Assembly: GCA_024684035.1 (NCBI GenBank)
Contig: JAIKXQ010000038.1
Coordinates: 28,299 to 92,298, forward strand
Direction: 5' to 3'
Source of the DNA: Eubacterium sp.
Lineage (GTDB): Bacteria; Bacillota; Clostridia; Lachnospirales; Lachnospiraceae
Length of the DNA: 64,000 nucleotides
Shown: positions 1-8,292 of the stretch, one piece after another
How positions within the stretch are numbered: position 1 is the stretch's first letter
Layout: every line of letters starts with the position of its first letter
Translations under genes and position numbers: made by a program
The notes under the pieces: generated by a model
The model's input: the letters and a program-made list of their open reading frames with translations, nothing else
What the model was told of the DNA's origin: nothing
Databases searched by the model: none

Positions 1-6
1 ATATAA

Positions 7-147
7 AAAGAATGTCGCAAGCGACATTCTCGCGCCGAGCGCGGATGCAACGCATCTACATATCGCGCGAGTGCGCATCCTGCGGAGCGTTCTGGTATAG
101 GGATTGCGAAGCAATTTCCTATACCAGAACAAAGTCCGCAAGCGGAC
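7..147. repeat. F1 composite palindromic repeat, long form (copy 1)
   Basis: Hairpins AATGTCGC-AA-GCGACATT (11-28), CTCGCGC/GCGCGAG (29-35/65-71), GTTCTGGTATAGG/CCTATACCAGAAC (89-101/118-130) with inner ATTGC/GCAAT, GTCCGC-AA-GCGGAC (134-147); first ~80 nt nearly identical to 30671-30795. Confidence 0.85.
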
Positions 148-230
148 CTCGCGCTTGATACAAGAGAAAATGGATGAGTGAACCCGCCACTCACCCATTT
201 TTCTCAAACATGAAATATAAGGAGGTTAGA

Positions 231-1652
231 TTATGATGCAGATGATGTAGCAGCTACGTCCTCTGCGGAATCTTCATGAGCCAGTTTCCACTGATCCGCC
301 CATCCTGTTACGAATGCCTCTTTGACTGCGTCCCAGTCTCCGGATCCGTCTGTGTATGCGGTAAGCGGAGCTACTACGTCTTTTCTCCAGTCGTCCACGT
401 TCGGTGTAGCGTTGAATGCCCATGCTACGGACTTGTTGTAGTTGTTTGCGCAAGCACTGAACTCGTTCTTCGGTGCGTAGTCATCTGTGAATGTATCGAA
501 AGGAGCGGAAAGTCCCATCGTCTCATTCATGGCTTTTCTTCCTGTGTCAGAAGTGATTACCCAGTTGAGGAAGTCCTCGGATGCCTTGATGTCCGCCTCG
601 GATGCTTTCGCATTGATTGCCCAGTGGTTCTCAGTACCTACGCAGAGACCCTGATTCTCATCATCTACGCCGAAGTAGATCGGGATCATAACCATCTCAT
701 CATTTGCTGTGAGATATCCGTTCTTTCCGTCTGCATCTTTGAGTGCGGAGAACTCCCAGTCACCGTTCTGATAGAAGACTGCCTGCTCCATACCGAACTC
801 CTGCTCTGCATTGTAGGTTCCGCCTGCGAGAGTCTTAGGATCAGCGCCGGAATCCTGTACGTACATATCCCAGACATTCTTGAACTGCTCAAGGTAGGTT
901 CCCTTGATCACTGCCTCACCGGCTGTAGGATCCTCAAGCTTGTCATCTACGAACTCGTAGTAGAGTGGAAGGTTTGCAAGGTGTCCGGAGAATCTCCAGG
1001 AAGATCCGTCATCCAGACCTGCAGATGTGAAAGCACCTTTAAGGTCATAGCCGAACTGGTTGTTGATGTCGTCCTTCTTCTGCTGGATGTCGTCAGCTAC
1101 TTTCTTCAGTGTATCGAAATCTTTGATGTCGTCGATGGATTTGATCACTGCTCCGTCCATGGTGCAGTAGTTATCCACGATGGTCTTGTTGACAATGATT
1201 CCGTATGCCTCGTAGCAGTTCGCGATACCTGCTGTCTTGCCGTTGTAGACAATGTCGAGAGAGTGATCGCTTACATGAGAGTAGAGATCTGTATCTTTGA
1301 GATCCATGGTGTAGTTATCCCATGTCTGGGCATCTGCGGAATTGCCGATGTTAAAGATGGTCGGTGCCTCGCTCTTTGCCATCTCGGACTGGAGTGTCGT
1401 CGCATACTGTCCGGCAGCGGCTGTCAGAACATTGACCTTTGTTCCGGTCTCCTCTGTATATGTCTTCGCCAGATCCTGCCATGCCTCATCGGCCTCCGGC
1501 TTGAAGTTGAGAAGGTATACACTTCCGTCACCGGAAGCTTCAGCCGGTGCTGATCCGGACGTCGCCTTCTCTGTAGTTGTGCTTCCACATCCTGCGATCA
1601 TGGAAGCTGCCATCGTTGTTCCCAGTACCAAACAAAGCACTTTCTTTTTCAT
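231..1652 (-). CDS. Extracellular solute-binding lipoprotein (sugar ABC transporter type)
   Basis: Lipobox signal MKKKVLCLVLGTTMAASMIAGCGS; SBP family 1-like sequence. Confidence 0.85.
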   Translation of the reverse strand: MKKKVLCLVLGTTMAASMIAGCGSTTTEKATSGSAPAEASGDGSVYLLNFKPEADEAWQDLAKTYTEETGTKVNVLTAAAGQYATTLQSEMAKSEAPTIFNIGNSADAQTWDNYTMDLKDTDLYSHVSDHSLDIVYNGKTAGIANCYEAYGIIVNKTIVDNYCTMDGAVIKSIDDIKDFDTLKKVADDIQQKKDDINNQFGYDLKGAFTSAGLDDGSSWRFSGHLANLPLYYEFVDDKLEDPTAGEAVIKGTYLEQFKNVWDMYVQDSGADPKTLAGGTYNAEQEFGMEQAVFYQNGDWEFSALKDADGKNGYLTANDEMVMIPIYFGVDDENQGLCVGTENHWAINAKASEADIKASEDFLNWVITSDTGRKAMNETMGLSAPFDTFTDDYAPKNEFSACANNYNKSVAWAFNATPNVDDWRKDVVAPLTAYTDGSGDWDAVKEAFVTGWADQWKLAHEDSAEDVAATSSAS

Positions 1653-1694
1653 TTCTTCTTCCTCCTGAATACGTTTTTCATACTGTTACATTGT

Positions 1695-1792
1695 TTGAAA
1701 TCGTTTTCGCAATATTCTCCCAATCCTTTTAAAATAAGTATTGGAAACGTTTTCTATGATCAGAGAATAACATTGATTGGAAACGTTTTCAA
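1695..1792. promoter_or_regulatory. Three LacI/CcpA-type operator (cre-like) sites
   Basis: TTGAAATCGTTTTCGC (1695-1710), TTGGAAACGTTTTCTA (1741-1756), TTGGAAACGTTTTCAA (1777-1792) upstream of the SBP gene. Confidence 0.7.
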
Positions 1793-1869
1793 GTACCCAA
1801 AAGCATCTTCGGCACATTAGGGAATTCAGGGTCATTTCTTTTGTGCAGAACTGATAAAACAGAAGGGTC

Positions 1870-1925
1870 TCCGAAAAAAAGAGAAGAGGGCGACTGTGTT
1901 GACAGCCATCCTCTTCTCTCTTTTG
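1870..1925 (-). terminator. Intrinsic terminator downstream of galM
   Basis: AGAGAAGAGG...ACAGCCATCCTCTTCTCT hairpin with T tract on the minus strand. Confidence 0.7.
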
Positions 1926-1941
1926 TAATATGCGTTTCTCT

Positions 1942-3006
1942 TTAATTCTTTTTGTGTGCCTCACTGATGCTCAGCTTATATACCGTCCTTGAAACAAAGT
2001 TCTCGCCGGCCTTCAGGAAGGGTCTTGCAAAGCTCTCTGTGTTGAGGGCGTTCGGCGCGAACTGTGTCTCAAGCGCAAAGCCGGTTCTCGGAGCGTAGGC
2101 ACTTCCGCCTCTTCCGGTCTGCTTCTGAATAAAGTTTCCGGAGTAGAACTGTACGCCGGGAAGATCGGTGAAGACTTCGAGAGTAACTCCGTTATCCTCT
2201 GACCAGGACTCGGCCACCTTCTTCACCTCCCCCTTATTCGCTGCCACCACATAGTTCTGATCATATCCGTGCGCCGTCTGAATCTGACTGTCGTCGGAAT
2301 CGATGTCTGCGCCGATGCTCTTCGGCGTATTGAAATCATAGGCCGTTCCTTTTACATCAAGGTAGGTTCCGAAGGGAATTCCCTGATCATTGATCGGCGT
2401 GATCTGATCTGCGGAAATATGCAGAATCTGGGAGCAGATATCTCCGTTGCCCTCACCATTGAGATTGAAATACACGTGGTTTGTCAGATTGCACACCGTA
2501 TCCTGATCGGATTTTCCACTGTAATCAATAGCAAGGGATCCGTCTTCGGACAGGGTATAGGTGACTGTCACCTCCAGATTTCCCGGGAATCCCTGATCCG
2601 TATCCGGGGAGAACAGTCCGAAAGTCACGCTGTTTTTCTCCTCATTGACAGCCTCCGTCTTCCAGAGTCTCTTTCCGTAGAGATCCGGTCCGCTGTGAAG
2701 GTTGTTTCCGTTTTCATTTGCTGTCATTTTGTACTCTTTTCCATTGATGAAAAAAGCAGCTCCCGCGCAACGGTTCGCGTTTCTTCCTACGGTTGCGCCG
2801 AAAGAATCTCCGCCGGCCTCATAGCCTGCCGCGTCATCGTAGCCGAGAACGATGTCCGTCTTTTTTCCGTTTTCGTCCGAAACGCTGAACGACACCAGTG
2901 TTGCGCCGAAATCTGTGACTGTCGCCTCGCAGGCACCCGCTGTCAATGTATAGAGAGAAGCCTCCCCTTTCGAAGTACTTCCGAAACTTCTTTTTGTTAC
3001 ACTCAT
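1942..3006 (-). CDS. galM: Aldose 1-epimerase (galactose mutarotase)
   Basis: GATVGRNANRCAGA, NLHSGPDLYGKRLW, NLTNHVYFNLNGEG motifs. Confidence 0.93.
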   Translation of the reverse strand: MSVTKRSFGSTSKGEASLYTLTAGACEATVTDFGATLVSFSVSDENGKKTDIVLGYDDAAGYEAGGDSFGATVGRNANRCAGAAFFINGKEYKMTANENGNNLHSGPDLYGKRLWKTEAVNEEKNSVTFGLFSPDTDQGFPGNLEVTVTYTLSEDGSLAIDYSGKSDQDTVCNLTNHVYFNLNGEGNGDICSQILHISADQITPINDQGIPFGTYLDVKGTAYDFNTPKSIGADIDSDDSQIQTAHGYDQNYVVAANKGEVKKVAESWSEDNGVTLEVFTDLPGVQFYSGNFIQKQTGRGGSAYAPRTGFALETQFAPNALNTESFARPFLKAGENFVSRTVYKLSISEAHKKN

Positions 3007-3180
3007 ATCTTCCTCCTCAAGCCCTCAGGGCTTTGTCTGATTTTGAATTTAGATGCTCTTATTCTATCATCTCCGATATCGGTCGTAAACGTTTTCGTTC
3101 CTGCGTCATTTTTTATTCAAATCAATTTGATTCAAATCATTCTGAATAAAAATGTTCTGAAAACCATAGATCTGCACGCA

Positions 3181-3385
3181 GGACGAAGATATGCACGCTC
3201 ACACGTCGTTTCGTCGTCAGCGCTGCGCCGCCTTTTTGTCGCCGATTCCGGAAAACTCGCGCACTTTTCAGCCTATTTATTCAAGTAATATTTGATGTGC
3301 GCTCAGACAGTCCTCCACCGGCGACGCTATGCTCGCGCTTCCTTCCTCAACTTCCTACTGTTCGCGTACATGTCTTCGCCCTGCG
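3181..3385. repeat. F2 intergenic repeat (copy a)
   Basis: CACACGTCGTTTCGTCGTCAGCGCTGCGCCGCCT ... CTATGCTCGCGCTTC shared with the other F2 copies. Confidence 0.6.
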
Positions 3386-3413
3386 TGCCGCAAATCTTAT
3401 AACACTTCATAGC

Positions 3414-3448
3414 AAAAGCCGATCGCAGTTATCCACGATCGGCTTTTT
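3414..3448. terminator. Bidirectional intrinsic terminator
   Basis: AAAAGCCGATCG...CGATCGGCTTTTT. Confidence 0.75.
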
Positions 3449-3456
3449 GTCAATTA

Positions 3457-3813
3457 TTATCGAACGACAAAATGTCTTCTCACAATCAGGAATCCATAGA
3501 AGAACCAGATATAGAAATACCATAGTACCAGAGTAATCGCCGGATATTCCATCGAGGCAAGTTTCATGATCACTGCGACGACAATGATAGCCAGCGAGAA
3601 CAGATGGATCCAGATGGTTTTCTCTTTCCGGTCTGTAATCAGATGCAGGATTGTCGCCGGCATGAAGGAATAGTCCATACAGATGACAAGTATTCCGACA
3701 AAGTCGTACCATTTCAGAGTCATGCCCTCGTAAAATACGCCGCAAATCGCAAGTGTAGTTGCGACAAATACTACGATATCTATAATGCCTGTGATCTTTC
3801 GAATTATTCCCAT
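3457..3813 (-). CDS. Small multi-spanning membrane protein, unknown function
   Basis: ORF 3457..3831; internal Met (MGIIRKITG) preceded by GAGGAGACA chosen as start; several hydrophobic segments. Confidence 0.65.
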   Translation of the reverse strand: MGIIRKITGIIDIVVFVATTLAICGVFYEGMTLKWYDFVGILVICMDYSFMPATILHLITDRKEKTIWIHLFSLAIIVVAVIMKLASMEYPAITLVLWYFYIWFFYGFLIVRRHFVVR

Positions 3814-3882
3814 TGTCTCCTCGCTCCTCATTTCTTCTTGCGGCTCCCGGGCAAATCATGCCCTTCTTTGAGTAATTTCAAC

Positions 3883-4407
3883 TCACGCCAGAATATAGTC
3901 AACGACCGGCTGAATGTATTTCACATCGGAGCTGTCGAAGGAGTGACCATAGGTCTCGCCCAATTCTCTCTGCTTCTCGTCCTTGCTCTTTTTCAGGGAG
4001 TTTGCGAATGCCTTCATCACGAGTCTGGACGGGAGATTCATTTTCTCATAGTTGATTCCTCCCTGACAGTAGAAGGTCTTGATGTAGGTGCGCTGCTCGT
4101 CGGTGAGAAGATTCTTCAGCGCTGTCTCTGCATGAGGATCGCCGACCGGACCGGCGCCTACCGCTACCACAGCAAGGTGTTTATCTTTCCAGTCCTTTGC
4201 CCGATCCAGGAACCAGTTTGCCTTTACAACTTTTCCGGCCATGAACCATCCGGCGTACACGATAGCCTCGTATGCGTCGAAGAAGCTGCTCTCCTTTTTC
4301 TGCACGTCTTTTACGTCAAACAAATCCGCGCTCATTCGCTCGGAAAGCCACCCGGCATATTTCTTTGTAAAGCCTGTCTGTGATGTATAGATTACCAATG
4401 TCTTCAT
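3883..4407 (-). CDS. Flavodoxin domain-containing protein
   Basis: MKTLVIYTSQTGFTKKYAGWLSERM FMN-binding loop. Confidence 0.85.
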   Translation of the reverse strand: MKTLVIYTSQTGFTKKYAGWLSERMSADLFDVKDVQKKESSFFDAYEAIVYAGWFMAGKVVKANWFLDRAKDWKDKHLAVVAVGAGPVGDPHAETALKNLLTDEQRTYIKTFYCQGGINYEKMNLPSRLVMKAFANSLKKSKDEKQRELGETYGHSFDSSDVKYIQPVVDYILA

Positions 4408-4518
4408 TCTCGCACACCCCTTTCAAAATCATTACTCGTTCTATCTTATTGTTCTTTATGATATATGCGCAGAAACAAATTGTCCATATCAAATTCCAGA
4501 TACGATTCCTTATCACCC

Positions 4519-4546
4519 AAAAAACCGCCGACCTTTCGGCCGACGG
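4519..4546 (-). terminator. Intrinsic terminator
   Basis: Minus strand CCGTCGGCC-GAAA-GGTCGGCGG-TTTTTT. Confidence 0.75.
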
Positions 4547-4644
4547 CAACATACGTTATGCACCTTTTCAGGTTTCCTTTTTATTATTATCCACGAACGT
4601 AGATTCGTCCCGTTGATTACGAGCGTCCATTTCTCCATCGATCC

Positions 4645-5898
4645 TCAGTCGTAGAGATTCGGAGCAATGGTATCGTCGTTCATATTGTCCGCATTGTACC
4701 AGTAACCGGCTGTGGGAACGTCTTCAAGGGTTGCCCCGTTGGCTGCGGCGGTCAGCGCATAGAGTGTATAGTATCCCATCATCAGAGGCGACTGGGTGAC
4801 AGCGCCGTAAAGCGTCCTGTCCGCGACAGCATTCTTGACTATGGAACCGGCGTCGAAGCCGACACCGATGACGTCTCCGTTTTCTGCATCGGTTCCGAGG
4901 ACAGAAAGACTGGCGTCTGCCGCAAGGATCCCTTCTGTTGCAGTCTGATTAGATCCGAAGATCGCGATAGTATCGTCTTTGGAAAGAATTGTTTGAGCCT
5001 CTGTGGCACAGAGTTCCACTGTAGTCTGTTCCGGAACCGAAACCTCGATGATGACATCTACGTCCCCTTTGTCAGCTCCCTCTACCGCGTTCACATAGAA
5101 CTCGTTTCCTTCTACGGCAACAGTCTTTCCGTCCTTCTGAAGCAACATGATCATCTCGTTGAGAAAACCGAGTCCTCTCTGCTGAATGTTCAGCGCGGAG
5201 GCATCCTGATTCACTTCGCCGATTCGTACCGTTCCCTTCGCTCCCGCAATCACATCCTTGATTGCTTCATACATATTGTCGGCGGCTGTAGCCCCTGCCG
5301 CGCCATTGTCCGTCGTCACCGTACACACGATGGAGCCGTCCGGAGCATCCGCAACGCCCGTATCAAAGGCAACCACCGGTATCTTCTGATCCGCGCAGTC
5401 CTGAAGAGAAGGAATGACTGCTGTTGTATCACAGGCTGCCAGTCCGATTCCCGCCGGTCTGGAGGCAATCGCTCTGTTGAGCATATTCACCTGATCCGCG
5501 ATATCGGAATCCGACTCCGGACCCTCGGCCTTATAGGTAACACCGAGCTCAGATGCGGCATAATCCATTCCCTTAATCGCCGCCTGCCAGTAGGTGGACT
5601 GGAAGGATTTCACAATCACAGGAAAATCATAAGCAGAATCCGCATTGATACCTTCGAACTGTACCGGAATATCCTCAGAGCCAGCCGCCCCGGATTCCTG
5701 AGAAACCGAACTTTCGTCTTCACTCCAGGAAAAAGCTTCCAGACTCTCTGCAGATTCCGTTCGACTTGATTCCTTTCCCCCGGATCCGGAAGAACCTCCC
5801 GTCCCGCATCCGGCCAAAAGTGAAGCAGTCATTGCTGTACTAAGTATAGCTGCCATTATTTTCTTCTTCATCTCCGCTTCCTCCTCGTCCACACACAT
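4645..5898 (-). CDS. Sugar ABC transporter substrate-binding lipoprotein (periplasmic binding protein/LacI fold)
   Basis: Lipobox MTASLLAGCGTG; FQSTYWQAAIKGMDYAA..., IFGSNQTATEGILAA; true start may be the internal MKKKIMAA. Confidence 0.85.
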   Translation of the reverse strand: MCVDEEEAEMKKKIMAAILSTAMTASLLAGCGTGGSSGSGGKESSRTESAESLEAFSWSEDESSVSQESGAAGSEDIPVQFEGINADSAYDFPVIVKSFQSTYWQAAIKGMDYAASELGVTYKAEGPESDSDIADQVNMLNRAIASRPAGIGLAACDTTAVIPSLQDCADQKIPVVAFDTGVADAPDGSIVCTVTTDNGAAGATAADNMYEAIKDVIAGAKGTVRIGEVNQDASALNIQQRGLGFLNEMIMLLQKDGKTVAVEGNEFYVNAVEGADKGDVDVIIEVSVPEQTTVELCATEAQTILSKDDTIAIFGSNQTATEGILAADASLSVLGTDAENGDVIGVGFDAGSIVKNAVADRTLYGAVTQSPLMMGYYTLYALTAAANGATLEDVPTAGYWYNADNMNDDTIAPNLYD

Positions 5899-5982
5899 TC
5901 AAACGTTTCACACTATTTTTATTATAAACTTTTCGGCGGAATATGCAACTCTACGTATACAAATCTGTAAAAACAGAAAAAA

Positions 5983-6007
5983 AGAGCACCGGCTTTCACC
6001 GATACTC
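5983..6007 (-). terminator. Intrinsic terminator at the low-coordinate flank of the IS element
   Basis: Minus strand GAGTATCGG-TGAAAG-CCGGTGCTC-TTTTTTTC, stem with two G-U pairs. Confidence 0.6.
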
Positions 6008-6108
6008 TCCCGTACGTGAAGCTTCACACGACTGAAGTCGCGTGCTTCCATACCCGTTTTTCTAAGATATGGACTCATTGACTACATATACGGTCTGGCA
6101 CCGAAGCA

Positions 6109-7449
6109 TCACACCGCAGCGTGAAGTTCTGCATCCAAACTAATGAGTGTAGACAATGTGCATGTGCTTCTATGCACGGCCTCTGGAACTTTTGCCAGAA
6201 GTCGCTGCCCATCCGTCGCCGGAAGGGACTTTATGATCTCACGAATAAAATATCTTGCTCCGATGTTATAGGAGGCATTTAAGTCACAGCTATACAGCTT
6301 TCCTGTTGGAAATTCGCACAGACCGTAGTTCCCTCGTGTCTTGCTGGACTCGTTTCCGCGTAAGACCCTGCCGGAGCCATCGAACGCAAATCTTGATGTT
6401 CCCCAGGCATTGACTCTTGCGATACGGATCCCGCACCTGTGTGCCTTGTCTGTTACCATAGACTGCACATAGCGGGCTTTCCACAGATGGAGTCTCATTT
6501 TCTTCGCGCCGTGCGTACGTCCGCCAAGATCAAGGTGCTCAAATACAATCGCATCCGCATGACATTCGACCGCCAGATCCATGATAAAGTGAGCTGTTTT
6601 TACTGCGATGTCATCATTCACACCGCAGACCAGCTTCCATTGTCTGGAAAGCTTCCGCACCCCGTGACGTTGTGATTTCTTTACACGATCGATCTTGCGC
6701 TTCAGAGAGTCGTATTCTCTCGCCAGGCGAAAAAAACGTCTGCCGAGGACCGTGCCATCTGCGCGCATGACCGAACATGTGCAGGCATTGTTTAACCCGA
6801 GATCAACAGCAAGAACAGTTTGATCAAACACTTCCGTATGGTTAAGTTCTGTTTTCTCCTCAAATGCAAAATCGAGAAACCACTGTTTCCCTCGTTTCTG
6901 CAACGTTGGTACACACTCTTTTCTGGAAACACAGTGTTTTTTGACATAGTCAACATCCGTCTTGCGAAGCGAAACCGAAATCCAGTCCCACGTATTGTGG
7001 TAGAAAACTTTGAGCTTTGCTTTATATTCATCCGTTCGTAGGAACATGTTCCCTTTATACATGGCAGGATAGATACATCCGGCCTTCGGAATGGAAGGTG
7101 CGCACCCTCTTTGTCCTGGATCAGCTGATTCCCACTTTTTCAGATTTGACTGATACGAGCTTACCTTTCCATATCCTTCCGCGATCGCAGCTCTTCTGAG
7201 GTAGGAGGGAAATTTATAGAACTCCATGCCAAAGTCGTACCGCACAACAGGTCGGTTTTTTGTCATCACACTGAAACCTTCCGCCAGCTGTACTGCTTGC
7301 TTCTGGTTGGAACACTGAGCAAATTGATCCCATTCGTTGAGGATGACTTGGATATAGAAATCCACAGCTCTGCGATACAAGCGGATCGTATCTTTGAAAA
7401 TGTGATTGTATTCCTTGATTTTCACGGAATACGTAGACATGATCTTCAT
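6109..7449 (-). CDS. tnpB: IS605 OrfB/TnpB-type RuvC-like protein (RNA-guided nuclease family)
   Basis: RuvC motifs VLAVDLGLNNA, IVFEHLDL, YSCDLNASYNIGARYF. Confidence 0.9.
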   Translation of the reverse strand: MKIMSTYSVKIKEYNHIFKDTIRLYRRAVDFYIQVILNEWDQFAQCSNQKQAVQLAEGFSVMTKNRPVVRYDFGMEFYKFPSYLRRAAIAEGYGKVSSYQSNLKKWESADPGQRGCAPSIPKAGCIYPAMYKGNMFLRTDEYKAKLKVFYHNTWDWISVSLRKTDVDYVKKHCVSRKECVPTLQKRGKQWFLDFAFEEKTELNHTEVFDQTVLAVDLGLNNACTCSVMRADGTVLGRRFFRLAREYDSLKRKIDRVKKSQRHGVRKLSRQWKLVCGVNDDIAVKTAHFIMDLAVECHADAIVFEHLDLGGRTHGAKKMRLHLWKARYVQSMVTDKAHRCGIRIARVNAWGTSRFAFDGSGRVLRGNESSKTRGNYGLCEFPTGKLYSCDLNASYNIGARYFIREIIKSLPATDGQRLLAKVPEAVHRSTCTLSTLISLDAELHAAV

Positions 7450-7470
7450 ATCGCAGAGCCTCCTTTCCCG

Positions 7471-7899
7471 TCAACGATCTTTCTGAGAATCTATGTACTG
7501 TTTAACTTGGTCAAAACTTCGGTCACTGACCGTTACAATACAGTAGGACGGATTCCACAGGTGTTCGCCCCAAAGCTGTTTTTTTAAATCCGGATGATTC
7601 ATGAACAACCATCTTGCAGTATTCCCTTTTAATATTTTGATCATATCGGATGGGAAAAACTGCGGTTTACAGTCAACAAGAAGATGAATGTGATCTGGCA
7701 TAACTTCCATGGCTATGATCGAAAAAGCGTATTCTTTCGCCATATGATTGAGATATCCTTTAATCTCCTCGTCGATCCCATGGACCAGAATTTTCTTTCT
7801 GTATTTCGTACACCACACAATATGATATTGCAGAGAATACACATATCCCCTACCATATGTAAGCTTTGAATCATTTGTATTAGAGATCACTTTATCCAT
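7471..7899 (-). CDS. tnpA: IS200/IS605 Y1-HUH transposase TnpA
   Basis: YHIVWCTKYRKKIL, MPDHIHLLVDC (HUH), QVKQYIDSQ. Confidence 0.93.
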   Translation of the reverse strand: MDKVISNTNDSKLTYGRGYVYSLQYHIVWCTKYRKKILVHGIDEEIKGYLNHMAKEYAFSIIAMEVMPDHIHLLVDCKPQFFPSDMIKILKGNTARWLFMNHPDLKKQLWGEHLWNPSYCIVTVSDRSFDQVKQYIDSQKDR

Positions 7900-7937
7900 A
7901 TAATTATGATACCATATGTAGACTAAAAATAAAAGAA

Positions 7938-7981
7938 GTGGCGGCTAACTCACGACTGAAGTCACGAGAATGCGCCGCCAC
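7938..7981. repeat. IS left-end imperfect palindrome
   Basis: GTGGCGGC ... CTCACGAC-TGAA-GTCACGAG ... GCCGCCAC. Confidence 0.8.
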
Positions 7982-7986
7982 ATTTT

Positions 7987-8289
7987 TCAATATCCCTTGA
8001 TATCAAAATAATACTCATGTTCTTCCACCGGAAGGCTCGTGCGGTCCACGTGCTCCACGCTGATCCAGTGTCCCTTGTTAACGCCCTGAATCAAACGGTA
8101 GATCTGCTCCAGTGTCCCCTGTGCCTCCATGACGACAGAGCCGTCCGACTCATTCATGACCCAGCCGGTTATTCCCAGATTGTCTGCCACCGTTTTCGCG
8201 CGGTATCGAAAACCGACGCCCTGCACACGGCCGCTGAAAACCAGCCGCTGCCGGATAATCTTATTCTCTCCGATATTCAAAGAAGTCAC
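7987..8289 (-). CDS. acyP: Acylphosphatase
   Basis: RLVFSGRVQGVGFRYRAKTVADNLGITGWVMNESDGSVVMEAQG. Confidence 0.95.
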   Translation of the reverse strand: MTSLNIGENKIIRQRLVFSGRVQGVGFRYRAKTVADNLGITGWVMNESDGSVVMEAQGTLEQIYRLIQGVNKGHWISVEHVDRTSLPVEEHEYYFDIKGY

Positions 8290-8292
8290 CTC

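Larger units (their letters stand above)
6010..7983 (-). mobile_element. IS200/IS605-family insertion sequence
   Basis: tnpA and tnpB together; subterminal hairpins with shared ACGACTGAAGTC at 6018-6048 and 7938-7981; exact ends not determined. Confidence 0.85.

Noticed and set aside
3297-3536. ORF 3297..3536
   Set aside because: Overlaps an F2 repeat and a terminator; no RBS or recognisable features.
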